Shown: positions 33,977 to 43,912 of the stretch, in pieces
Numbering within the stretch: position 1 is the stretch's first letter
How the letters are laid out: the number at the start of each line of letters is the position of its first letter
Origin: Achromobacter xylosoxidans A8
GTDB lineage: Bacteria; Pseudomonadota; Gammaproteobacteria; Burkholderiales; Burkholderiaceae_B
DNA: 64,000 nucleotides
Reading direction: 5' to 3'
Assembly: GCF_000165835.1 (NCBI RefSeq)
Contig: NC_014640.1
Location: forward strand, 124,001 to 188,000
Program-made: the position numbers and the translations under genes
The notes under the pieces: generated by a model
The model's input: the letters and a program-made list of their open reading frames with translations, nothing else
What the model was told of the DNA's origin: nothing
Database searches by the model: none

Positions 33977-35449
33977 ATGAAAAAATCGGCAATAGTGGGC
34001 GTAGTCGTCGCGCTGGGCGCAGTGTGGACCGGCACGGCTTGGTATACGGGCCAGAAGGCCGAGGCTTTCGTCAAGCAATCGATCGAGCAGGCCAACCTTG
34101 AACTGAAGAAGGTCGGCGAAAAATGGGGTGTGACCCCCGTAGTTGAGCTGGTTTCGTTCGAGCGCGGCGTGTTCACGTCCACCGAGCGCTATCGCGTGAA
34201 GGTCACCGAGCCCGCCGCCGATGGCAAGCCGGCCATCGAACACGAAATCGTGTTCGTCGAGCACCTGGATCATGGTCCTTTCCCGCTGTCGAACCTGAAG
34301 TCCGGTTCGTTCGCGCCGGCTATGGTTGCCAGCCGCTTCCAGCTGGAAGAGACGCCCCTGGTCAAGGAATGGTTCGCCGCCGCCAAGGGCGCGGTGCCGC
34401 TGTCCGGCGCCTATAGCGTCAGCTATGCCAAGAACATCACCGGCAACTTCGACATGGCTCCCGTCGAGTTCGCCAAGGACGCCAACAGCCTGAAGTTCTC
34501 GGGCATGAAGGGCGACGTGACCTACGCCACCGGCAGCAAGCACGGCACGGTCGCGCTGAAGGCCGACAGCCTGACGCTGGCAGGCGAGTCCGAAGAAAGC
34601 GACATCGTCAGCATGGCCATGACCGGCCTGACCCTGACCAGCGACATGACGCCGGCCTCGAACGACATGTACGTGGGCAGCCAGAAGGTCGCGCTCAAGA
34701 ACTGGACCATCACGTCCAAGGAAAAGCCGCCGGTCCAGCTCAAGGACACCGCCATCACCGTCGACATGACCGAAGCCAACTCGCTCATGGGCGTGAAGAT
34801 GGCCATGGATTTCGGCATGATCAACGTGCAGGAAAAGGACATGGCCGGCGTGAAGCTGGTGCTGGACGCGCAGAAGCTGGATTCGAAGGCCTTCAAGGCG
34901 CTGAACGACGTTTATGAAGCCGCTTCGCGCCGCATGATGCAGAGCAAGGGCGAAGAGCAGTCGCCCCAGTTCACGGACGAAGAAATGCAGGTCGTCAAGA
35001 CCAACGTCGACTTGCTGCTGGCCGGCAACCCGACGCTGGCTGTGTCGCCGCTGGAAGTGCGTACCGCCAACGGCACGTCGACCTTCAACCTGGACCTGGA
35101 CATGGCCAAGCCGGCATCGCTGGACGGCGAGTTTGCCGACACGCTGAAGCAGGCGATCCGCAAGCTCAACGCCAAGCTGGTGCTGTCCAAGGGCAACCTG
35201 AGCGACCTGATGGCCATCGAACCCCAGGTGCGCGGCGTGCCGGCCGAGCAGGCTCAGCAGACCGCCAAGGGCCAGGCTGAAATGGTCGGCACCATGGCTA
35301 CCGCCATGGGCATGGCCAAGGTTGAAAACAACAACATCGTGACCTACCTGAACTACGCCGACGGCCAGGTCGACTTCAACGGCAAGAAGATGCCGGTTGA
35401 GCAGTTCCTGATGATGGTCATGAGCGGCGCGATGGGCGGCGCCCGCTAA
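33977..35449 (+). CDS. DUF945 (YdgA-like) family protein
   Basis: 490 residues with an N-terminal signal anchor (KKSAIVGVVVALGAVWTGTAWYTG) and a long envelope domain of the DUF945/YdgA type, exposed to the periplasm. Lys-rich codon use (AAG) and lower GC than its neighbours suggest a well-expressed gene. AAAGGA precedes the ATG, and a strong terminator follows. Molecular function is unknown. Confidence 0.88.
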   Translation: MKKSAIVGVVVALGAVWTGTAWYTGQKAEAFVKQSIEQANLELKKVGEKWGVTPVVELVSFERGVFTSTERYRVKVTEPAADGKPAIEHEIVFVEHLDHGPFPLSNLKSGSFAPAMVASRFQLEETPLVKEWFAAAKGAVPLSGAYSVSYAKNITGNFDMAPVEFAKDANSLKFSGMKGDVTYATGSKHGTVALKADSLTLAGESEESDIVSMAMTGLTLTSDMTPASNDMYVGSQKVALKNWTITSKEKPPVQLKDTAITVDMTEANSLMGVKMAMDFGMINVQEKDMAGVKLVLDAQKLDSKAFKALNDVYEAASRRMMQSKGEEQSPQFTDEEMQVVKTNVDLLLAGNPTLAVSPLEVRTANGTSTFNLDLDMAKPASLDGEFADTLKQAIRKLNAKLVLSKGNLSDLMAIEPQVRGVPAEQAQQTAKGQAEMVGTMATAMGMAKVENNNIVTYLNYADGQVDFNGKKMPVEQFLMMVMSGAMGGAR

Positions 35450-35481
35450 GCCGGACGCATCAAGCTCATCCGCTAGCATCG

Positions 35482-35515
35482 AAGGCCGCCGCGCCCTGGG
35501 CGCGGCGGCCTTTTT
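35482..35515. terminator. Terminator after the DUF945 gene
   Basis: Perfect 15-bp stem AAGGCCGCCGCGCCC / GGGCGCGGCGGCCTT followed by TTTC. It also faces the convergent amidohydrolase gene. Confidence 0.9.
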
Positions 35516-35555
35516 CATTGCCGGCTTCGGGCTCGCGCGGCAGGCCCGTCGCGGT

Positions 35556-36764
35556 TCAGAGCGGCAAGGCGCCCGCCGCCACCTCGCCGTTGCGCAGCAC
35601 GGCCACATGGAAGCGTTTGTCGGCCGCCTTCATGATGTCTTCGGTAGGGTCGCCCTGCACCAGCAGCAGATCGGCCACGTTGCCGTCAGCGATGGCGCCG
35701 TGCTGGTCCATGCCCATCAGGTCATGGCCGCGCGAGGTGCCAGCGATCAACGCATCCATGGGCGTCATGCCGAACTCCACCATGTAGGCGAGCTCCATGG
35801 CGTTCTCGCCGTGCAGGTTGAACGGCGTGCCGGCATCCGTGCCCAACGCGATGCGCCCGCCCGCCTTGTAGTACATCTGGAACGACTCGCGATGGCGCTG
35901 TTCCACCGCCCGTGCTTTCTCGACCGCGTAGGCGGGGATGCCGTTGTCGGCGTTGGCGACGATGTTGCGGACCGCGGCAATGGTCGGCACCAGATAGGTC
36001 TGGGCGTCCAGCATCTCGCGCAGGCACTCGTCATCCATGAAGATGCCGTGCTCGATCGAATCGATGCCGGCGCGCACGGCATTCAGGATGCCCAGCGTGC
36101 CTTGCGCATGGCTGGCGGTGCTCTTGCGGAAGCGCTTGGCCTCGTGCACGCCGGCCTTCATTTCGTCGAAGCTGTAGTGCGCGTCCATGGGGCTGACGCC
36201 CGGCGTCATGACGCCGCCGGTGGCCATGATCTTGACCAAGTCGCAGCCGGCATGAACCTGTTCGCGCACGGCCTTGACGACATCCTCGCAGCCGTCGGCG
36301 ACGCGGCCGATGCGGTTGCCGTGGCCGCCCGTCATGCAGATGATGCGGCCCGAGGCCTTGATCGTGGGGCCCGGGAACACGCCGCGCGCGATGGCGTCGC
36401 GCACGCCGAATTCCAGATAGTCCTTGCCGCCGCAATCGCGCAGCGCGGTGACGCCGCCGCGCAGGCTGGCCTGGGCGTTCTCCAGCGCCGTCAGCGTGAT
36501 CTGCGCCGGGCCCTGCTTGCTCAGTTGTGCGTTGGGGTCGGCGCCGCCGGTGTAGACCAGGTGGACGTGACAGTCGGCCAGGCTGGGCATCAGGGTCATG
36601 CCGTCGGTGCGCACGGTCGCGCCGGCGTAGCCGGAGAATTCGCCGGCCGGCGCCACGCGCGCCACGTGCCGGCCTTCGACCAGCACGCCGTGATTGGGCA
36701 GCAGCTTGCCCTTGCCGTCGAAAACCTGGCCACCTATGAACAGGGTCTGTCGTGTCGCCGTCAT
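35556..36764 (-). CDS. Amidohydrolase family protein (imidazolonepropionase/prolidase-like)
   Basis: Metal-dependent hydrolase of the amidohydrolase superfamily, about 402 residues. It has the HVH metal motif in SLADCHVHLV (about residues 62-71), a metal-bridging lysine candidate in DLVKIMATGG, later histidines (SHAQG, SIEHGIF) and the aspartate in GTDAGTPF. The start at 36764 has GGAG 6 bases upstream. It follows the peptide-transporter ATPase gene by 25 bp, so it is the last gene of the dpp-like operon. Cleavage of imported dipeptides (as in Xaa-Pro or Xaa-Arg dipeptidases of this family) is a fair inference. Confidence 0.88.
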   Translation of the reverse strand: MTATRQTLFIGGQVFDGKGKLLPNHGVLVEGRHVARVAPAGEFSGYAGATVRTDGMTLMPSLADCHVHLVYTGGADPNAQLSKQGPAQITLTALENAQASLRGGVTALRDCGGKDYLEFGVRDAIARGVFPGPTIKASGRIICMTGGHGNRIGRVADGCEDVVKAVREQVHAGCDLVKIMATGGVMTPGVSPMDAHYSFDEMKAGVHEAKRFRKSTASHAQGTLGILNAVRAGIDSIEHGIFMDDECLREMLDAQTYLVPTIAAVRNIVANADNGIPAYAVEKARAVEQRHRESFQMYYKAGGRIALGTDAGTPFNLHGENAMELAYMVEFGMTPMDALIAGTSRGHDLMGMDQHGAIADGNVADLLLVQGDPTEDIMKAADKRFHVAVLRNGEVAAGALPL

Positions 36765-36789
36765 GTCTCGCTCCGGGTTGCGCCTGGCG

Positions 36790-38517
<1,728 letters not shown>

Positions 38518-38524
38518 GGCATCC

Positions 38525-39451
38525 TCAGCGCAGCTTGGGGTTGAGTGCGTCGCGCAGCCAGTCGCCCAGCAGGTTGACCGACAGCACCAGCGCCACCAGC
38601 GCGATGCCGGGGAAGATAGAGATCCACCACATGCCCGAGAACAGGTAGCTGTTGCCGATGCGGATCAGCGTGCCCAGCGACGGCGCCGTGGGCGGCACGC
38701 CCACGCCCAGGAACGAGAGCGTGGCTTCGGTGATGATGGCGATGGCCAGGTGGATGGTGGCGATGACCAGCACCGGTCCCATCACGTTGGGCAGGATGTG
38801 GCGGCGCAGGATGGTGAACGGGCCAATGCCGATGAGGCGCGCCGCCTGCACGTATTCCTTGTTGCGCTCCACCAGCGTGGAGCCGCGCACGGTGCGGGCG
38901 TATTGCACCCAGCCGGAGATGCCGATGGCGAAGATCAGCACATACAGCGCGAGCTGGTCATGCATGTCGCGCGGCAGCAGGCCGCGCGCCACGCCGTCGA
39001 TCAGCAGCGCCACCAGGATGGCCGGAAACGACAGCTGCACGTCGGCGATGCGCATGATGAAGCTGTCCACGCGGCCGCCGGCATAGCCGCTGATGAGGCC
39101 GAGCGTCACGCCCAGCACCATCGAGAACAGCACGGAAGCGAAGCCCACCAGCAATGACACGCGCGAGCCGTACAGCACCGCCGACAGGATGTCGCGGCCC
39201 TGGTCGTCGGTGCCCAGCAGGAAGTCGGGGCTGCCGCCCTCTTCCCAGGATGGCGGCGTGTTGGCGTCCATGATGCTCAGGGACGCCAGGTCGAAGGGGT
39301 TGTGCGGCGCGACCACGGGCGCGAACAGCGCGCCCAGCAGGATGGCCAGCGTGACGATCGCGGCGATGATGGCGCCGGGCGAACGCTTGAAGCTGTGCCA
39401 GAGGTCGCTGTCGGCCGCGCGGGCGAAGAAGGGAGCGATGCGAGCAATCAT
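38525..39451 (-). CDS. Dipeptide ABC transporter permease (DppC-like)
   Basis: 308 residues; N-terminal cytoplasmic stretch, then about six helices, BPD_transp_1 domain. The EAA-like loop is EYVQAARLIGIGPFTILRRHILPNV (about residues 202-226). It lies 10 bp after the DppB-like gene in the same operon. Confidence 0.9.
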   Translation of the reverse strand: MIARIAPFFARAADSDLWHSFKRSPGAIIAAIVTLAILLGALFAPVVAPHNPFDLASLSIMDANTPPSWEEGGSPDFLLGTDDQGRDILSAVLYGSRVSLLVGFASVLFSMVLGVTLGLISGYAGGRVDSFIMRIADVQLSFPAILVALLIDGVARGLLPRDMHDQLALYVLIFAIGISGWVQYARTVRGSTLVERNKEYVQAARLIGIGPFTILRRHILPNVMGPVLVIATIHLAIAIITEATLSFLGVGVPPTAPSLGTLIRIGNSYLFSGMWWISIFPGIALVALVLSVNLLGDWLRDALNPKLR

Positions 39452-39461
39452 GATGAGTCCT

Positions 39462-40433
39462 TTACTTGCTCTGCACGCGCAGACGCGGGTCCACGGCGAA
39501 GTACAGCAGGTCCACGACCAGGTTGATGACCACGAACATGAAGGCGATCAGCACCAGGTAGGCCGCCATGACGGGAATGTCCACCATGCTGATGGCCTGG
39601 ATGAACAGCAGACCCATGCCGGGCCACTGGAACACGGTTTCCGTGATGATGGCGAAGGCGATGATGGAGCCCAGTTGCAGCCCGGTAATCGTGATGACCG
39701 GCACCATGGTGTTCTTCAGCGCATGGCGGAAATTGATCAGCCGTTCCGGCAGGCCGCGGGCGCGCGCGAACTTGATGAAGTCGGCGCGCAGCACTTCCAG
39801 CATTTCGGCGCGCACCAGCCGCATGATCAGCGTCATCTGGAACAGCGCCAGCGTGATGGCGGGCATGATCAGCGCCAGCCAGCCTGATTTGGTAAGGAAG
39901 CCCGTGGTCCACCATCCCAGGCTGACCACGTCGCCGCGTCCGAAGCTGGGCAGCCATCGCAGCTGCACGCCGAAGAACAGGATGAGCAGGATGCCGATCA
40001 GGAAGGTGGGCAGCGAGATGCCGGCCAGGGAGATCGCCATGAAGGCCTTGGACAGCACGCCGTGGCGCTTGAGGGCGGTATAGATGCCCATGGGTATGCC
40101 CAGGGCCAGCGCCATCACGGCGGACACGAAGGACAGTTCCAGCGTGGCTGGCATGCGCTCTTCGAGCAGCTCGCTGACCGGCCGGCGATGGCGGTACGAC
40201 ATGCCGAAGTCGCCGCGCACGGCGTTGGCGACGAAGTGCGCGTACTGCACCACGAACGGGTCGTCCAGGCCCAGCTGTTCGCGCAGTTGCACGCGTTGTT
40301 CAGGGGTGGTGTCCTGGCCCACCATGCTGGCTATCGGGTCGCCCACATAGCGGAACATGGCGAACGCGATCAGCGCCACCGTCAACATCACCAGCACCGA
40401 CTGGATAAGCCGTTGCGCAATAAAGGAAAGCAT
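39462..40433 (-). CDS. Dipeptide ABC transporter permease (DppB-like)
   Basis: 323 residues, six helices. The N-terminal MLSFIAQRLIQSVLVMLTVALIAF and the long periplasmic loop (about 35-95) are typical of DppB/OppB. The EAA-like loop is DFIKFARARGLPERLINFRHALKN. It is preceded by a 122-bp gap with a strong hairpin after the binding-protein gene. Confidence 0.9.
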   Translation of the reverse strand: MLSFIAQRLIQSVLVMLTVALIAFAMFRYVGDPIASMVGQDTTPEQRVQLREQLGLDDPFVVQYAHFVANAVRGDFGMSYRHRRPVSELLEERMPATLELSFVSAVMALALGIPMGIYTALKRHGVLSKAFMAISLAGISLPTFLIGILLILFFGVQLRWLPSFGRGDVVSLGWWTTGFLTKSGWLALIMPAITLALFQMTLIMRLVRAEMLEVLRADFIKFARARGLPERLINFRHALKNTMVPVITITGLQLGSIIAFAIITETVFQWPGMGLLFIQAISMVDIPVMAAYLVLIAFMFVVINLVVDLLYFAVDPRLRVQSK

Positions 40434-40511
40434 TATCGGGAGCCCTCGGTTTCAGATAACGCCGGGCCGCGTTTCCCGCGGATGGCGGGAACCGGGGCTG
40501 GGCCGGGCGCG

Positions 40512-40535
40512 CCCGGGCGGCATGCGCCGCCCGGG
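40512..40535 (-). other. Intra-operon hairpin between dppA-like and dppB-like genes
   Basis: 10-bp stem with an ATGC loop (CCCGGGCGGC / GCCGCCCGGG) and no T-tract, just after the binding-protein stop and inside the operon. Such structures commonly protect the binding-protein mRNA and lower expression of the permeases. Confidence 0.5.
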
Positions 40536-40555
40536 GCTCGCGCGTCGCTGGCCGC

Positions 40556-42163
40556 TTACGGCAGGACGACGTCGCGCAGGTCGAGCACGTCGTCGGCGCG
40601 CTGGATGACCTTGATGTTGTCCTTCACGCCCCAGGACATGGGTTGCTGATGCAGGGGCAGGTAGCCATAGTCGTTGCGCACGATCTCGAAGGCTTCCTTG
40701 ATCATGGCGTTGCGCTTGGCCTGGTCGGTTTCGACGCCGATCTTGTCGGTGAGCTCGTCGACCTTCTTGTTGCAGTAGCCGCCCAGGTTGAACTGGCCCG
40801 CGGCCGTCTTGGCATTGCGGCAGGAGGTCAGGTTCAGCAGCGTGTTGTGCGCGTCGGTGGAGCTGGGCGTCCAGCCCAGCATGTACATGCTGGTCTGGTT
40901 GCCGGCCTGCAGCAGGATCTTGCCGAAGTACTTGGACTTGGTCTGGGCCAGCAGGTTGATCTTGATGCCTACGCGGGCCAACATGCCGGCCACGGCCTGG
41001 CAGACCTTTTCGTCGTTGACGTAACGGTCGTTCGGGCAGTCCATGGTGACCGTGAAGCCCTTGGGATAGCCAGCTTCGGCCAGCAGCTTCTTGGCGCGTT
41101 CGGGATCCGGCTTGTACGGCGCGCCGAAGGATTCGTCATAGCCGTTGATGGCGGTGGCGATGAGCGAGCCCAGCGGCTTGGCCGCGCCGCGCATGATCTT
41201 CTCGTTGATGGCCTTGGTGTCCACGGCCAGCACCACGGCTTCGCGTACCTTGGGATCCTTGAAGGGGTTCTTGCCCTTCACGTCCGAGAACAGCAGTTCG
41301 TCGCGGTCCTGGTCCATGCCGATGAAGATGGCGCGCGCTTCGGGCGCGGTCAGCGGCTTGACGCCCTTGGCGTCTTCGAGCCGCTTCCAGTCCTGCACGG
41401 GCACCGGCTGCACCAAGTCCATTTCGCCGGAGATCAGCGCGGCCACGCGTGTCGCTTCCTGCGTGATCGGCTGGAAGATGACCTCGTCGACGTTGGTCTT
41501 GATGTTCTTGTTCCAGTAGCCGTCGTAGCGCTTGAGCACGGTCTTCACGTCGGGCTGGCGCGAGGTCAGCATGAAGGGGCCGGTGCCGTTGGCGTTCAGG
41601 TTGGCGTAGTTGCCCTGGTTGTCGCCCTTGACGTTGGTGGCTTCGGTGGTCTTGTTCTTTTCCGACCACGACTTGCTCATGATGTACAGGAACACCCATT
41701 CGCGCGGCAGGATGGGGTTGGGCGTGGGCGTGATGACTTCGATGGTGTAGTCGTCCACCTTCTTGATGTCGGACGCCTTGGCGCCATAGCCCTTCATATC
41801 GGAGCCCGGGGTCAGGCTGCGCTTCCAGGAGAAGATGACGTCGTCGGCCGTGAACGGCGAGCCATCATGGAACTTCACGCCCTTGCGCAGTTTGAACACC
41901 CATTTGTTGGGTTCGGGGTTTTCCCAGCTTTCCGCCAGCAGCGGCGTCAGCTTCAGGTTGCCGTCGTAGCCGGCCAGCGTTTCGTAGATGTTGCCCTGGA
42001 AGCCCAGCGTGAACGTTTCGTTCAGGGCCATCGGATCCATGGACGTCGCATCGCCTTGGTAGGACCAGTGTAAGGTCTTGGCGGCCGCGCCGGCGCTGAA
42101 TGCCAGAGAGGCGGCGACGGCAGCCGCGAGCGCAGCTTGCTTCAGGTGGGGAAAAGTACGCAT
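40556..42163 (-). CDS. Dipeptide/oligopeptide ABC transporter substrate-binding protein (DppA-like)
   Basis: Periplasmic SBP family 5 protein, about 535 residues, with a signal peptide (cleavage near AAA-KTLHW at about residue 28). KTLHWSYQGDATSMDPMALNE is the usual first strand, and the later WKRSLTPGSDMKGYG and GTGPFMLTS segments are typical. ATG at 42163 has GGAG 10 bases upstream; the ATG at 42172 is closer to that site than is usual. First gene of the operon, with a strong promoter 250 bp upstream. Confidence 0.9.
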   Translation of the reverse strand: MRTFPHLKQAALAAAVAASLAFSAGAAAKTLHWSYQGDATSMDPMALNETFTLGFQGNIYETLAGYDGNLKLTPLLAESWENPEPNKWVFKLRKGVKFHDGSPFTADDVIFSWKRSLTPGSDMKGYGAKASDIKKVDDYTIEVITPTPNPILPREWVFLYIMSKSWSEKNKTTEATNVKGDNQGNYANLNANGTGPFMLTSRQPDVKTVLKRYDGYWNKNIKTNVDEVIFQPITQEATRVAALISGEMDLVQPVPVQDWKRLEDAKGVKPLTAPEARAIFIGMDQDRDELLFSDVKGKNPFKDPKVREAVVLAVDTKAINEKIMRGAAKPLGSLIATAINGYDESFGAPYKPDPERAKKLLAEAGYPKGFTVTMDCPNDRYVNDEKVCQAVAGMLARVGIKINLLAQTKSKYFGKILLQAGNQTSMYMLGWTPSSTDAHNTLLNLTSCRNAKTAAGQFNLGGYCNKKVDELTDKIGVETDQAKRNAMIKEAFEIVRNDYGYLPLHQQPMSWGVKDNIKVIQRADDVLDLRDVVLP

Positions 42164-42411
42164 AGCCCTCATGCTCCGTGTGGTGCGCGGATAGCGCGAC
42201 AGAAGTGACAGGGCCCCGGCCCCATGGGGAACCGGGGCATGGCGTTGCTGCTTACGACGAAAGACGGATTGGGGTCTGGCGATACGCAGCGCGAACCGCG
42301 CGCGGGCCGCCTGTGTTGGCGCTGCCGGGAATCACTGCGCAGGACTTCGACTTCACGATAGACCCAACCCCTTGTGATTATCATGACGGGGACGGACCCG
42401 CGCCGATGCAG

Positions 42412-42436
42412 AACGAATGTTATAGATCCATTCGTT
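42412..42436. promoter_or_regulatory. Inverted repeat over the dppA promoter
   Basis: AACGAATG-N9-CATTCGTT, a perfect 8+8 inverted repeat that surrounds the -10 hexamer. Its placement is that of a repressor operator. No regulator gene is adjacent. Confidence 0.5.
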
Positions 42437-42446
42437 TAAGCGTCAA
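42419..42446 (-). promoter_or_regulatory. Strong sigma-70 promoter of the dpp-like operon
   Basis: TTGACG (42446-42441), a 16-bp spacer, then TATAAC (42424-42419) on the minus strand. The expected transcription start near 42412 leaves a leader of about 250 nt before the ATG at 42163. Confidence 0.7.
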
Positions 42447-42523
42447 TCGGTTTGGATTGGGGTTAGTACTTGCTTGCCGGCAGCGTGGAATGGTGCGTGC
42501 GGCGCAGGCGTGGGGTTCTGCGT

Positions 42524-43912
42524 TCAAGCGCCGGGAGGCGGCGCGTCGGCAAGGGTTTTCGCCAATTCGCGTACCACGCGCTTGCGGCGGTCGCTGTCTT
42601 CGTAGGGCGCGCCCAGGGCCGACCATTCGGGCCGGCTGCGGGCTTCCTTCAGCGCCTCGGGCAAGGGTCCCTTGCGCCAGGCGTCATCCTCCGGATGATC
42701 TAGCCTCAATGGCTCGCGCGCGGCGTGGCCGCGGCGCTCAAGCGCTTCGATCAGTTGCCGCTGGCGCAAGGCCAAAAGCCGCAGCACCGCGTCGTCGACG
42801 CTGATCTCGCGCCAGCCGCGCAGCTTGCCGGCCACGCGCTTGCCCAGCTTTTCCACGCCTTGCCACAGGCCGCCCGCGGCGGCGCCGATCAGCATGCCGG
42901 TGCCCAGGCTCAAGCCCGCGCTGAACAGGTCCACCGCCGCGCCGGCCATGGCGCCCGCGGCGGCGCCCATGCCTACCTGCACGCCCATGTCCTTTAGCGC
43001 CTGGGGATGGAACAGGTCCATGCCCCAGCGCTCGCCCTGCAGCGGCAGCGCGTCGTCGGTGAAATCGGCTGCGCGGAAGTTGTAGAGCGCCAGCAAGGCG
43101 TTGACGCAGGTCTGTTCGCGTTGGCGCACCTGGTCGCGCAGTTTGCTTGAGGCGGCCGTGAGAGCCGCTTCGTCGCTGGCGCTGGCGACGTGCAAGGCGG
43201 CTACGTCCACCAACAGGTCGGCCAGCAGTTCGTAGGCCGAGCCGCGACGCGTCCGACGCTGCTCGGCCAAGCTGGCGGACAGTCGGGCCAGCGCGGCGGC
43301 GTGGCGGTCCAGCAGCACGCCGAGCTTGGCGTAGAGTTGCTGCTCGCCATCCAGCGGCGGCGCGACGGTGTCGAACTCCACCACGGCATGCAGCCCCAGC
43401 CGCGCCATGGCGGCGCGCCATTCATCGGCGCGGTGCGCGGGTGCGTTGACGAAGTTCAGCACCGGCAGCAGGGGCCGGCCACAAGCGGCCAGGATGGCGA
43501 GTTCGTCGCGGTGCTTACCCAGCACCGGATCGCGCGCGTCGATGACGTACAGCGCGGCGTCGCAGTCCAGCATCTTGGCCAGCACGCGCGCCTCCTGCTC
43601 ATAGCGGCCATGCGCGGCGGGCGTGTCGAGAAAGCGGCGGATGCGCGCGGGGCCGTCCAGGCGCTCTTGCGGGCTGTCCAGCTTTTCCAGGTACTCCAGC
43701 AGCGAGATGCTGTCTTCCATGCCTGGCGTGTCGAACCATTCCAGCACGGCCCGTCCTTCCAGCCGCAGGCGCGCGCCTTCGACGTGGCGGGTGGTGCCGG
43801 GGCTGTCGGCGACTTCGCCGAAGCGGGTGTCACGCGTCAGCGTGCGCAGCAGCGAGGTCTTGCCGGTGTTGGTGTGGCCGACCAGCGCGATCCTGATGAT
43901 GTCTTCAGCCAT
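42524..43912 (-). CDS. GTPase with DUF3482 C-terminal domain
   Basis: 462 residues. The N-terminal GTPase domain has G1 GHTNTGKTS (residues 12-20), G3 DTPGMED and a possible G4 of NFVNA type. The C-terminal half (about 260-462) is DUF3482 and contains a Gly/Ala-rich hydrophobic stretch (about 325-370) that may insert in the membrane. Its start overlaps the upstream DUF2868 gene by 8 bp, and this two-gene unit is widely conserved in Burkholderiales and pseudomonads. The start at 43912 is fixed by GGAG and the overlap. Role unknown. Confidence 0.87.
   Translation of the reverse strand: MAEDIIRIALVGHTNTGKTSLLRTLTRDTRFGEVADSPGTTRHVEGARLRLEGRAVLEWFDTPGMEDSISLLEYLEKLDSPQERLDGPARIRRFLDTPAAHGRYEQEARVLAKMLDCDAALYVIDARDPVLGKHRDELAILAACGRPLLPVLNFVNAPAHRADEWRAAMARLGLHAVVEFDTVAPPLDGEQQLYAKLGVLLDRHAAALARLSASLAEQRRTRRGSAYELLADLLVDVAALHVASASDEAALTAASSKLRDQVRQREQTCVNALLALYNFRAADFTDDALPLQGERWGMDLFHPQALKDMGVQVGMGAAAGAMAGAAVDLFSAGLSLGTGMLIGAAAGGLWQGVEKLGKRVAGKLRGWREISVDDAVLRLLALRQRQLIEALERRGHAAREPLRLDHPEDDAWRKGPLPEALKEARSRPEWSALGAPYEDSDRRKRVVRELAKTLADAPPPGA

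Larger units (their letters stand above)
42173..42523. other. Gap upstream of the dppA-like gene
   Basis: 351 bp without a gene. It holds the dppA promoter, an overlapping inverted repeat, and a 5' UTR of about 250 nt that contains a CCCCGG / CCGGGG hairpin (42214-42237). No coding frame with a ribosome site was seen. Confidence 0.6.
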
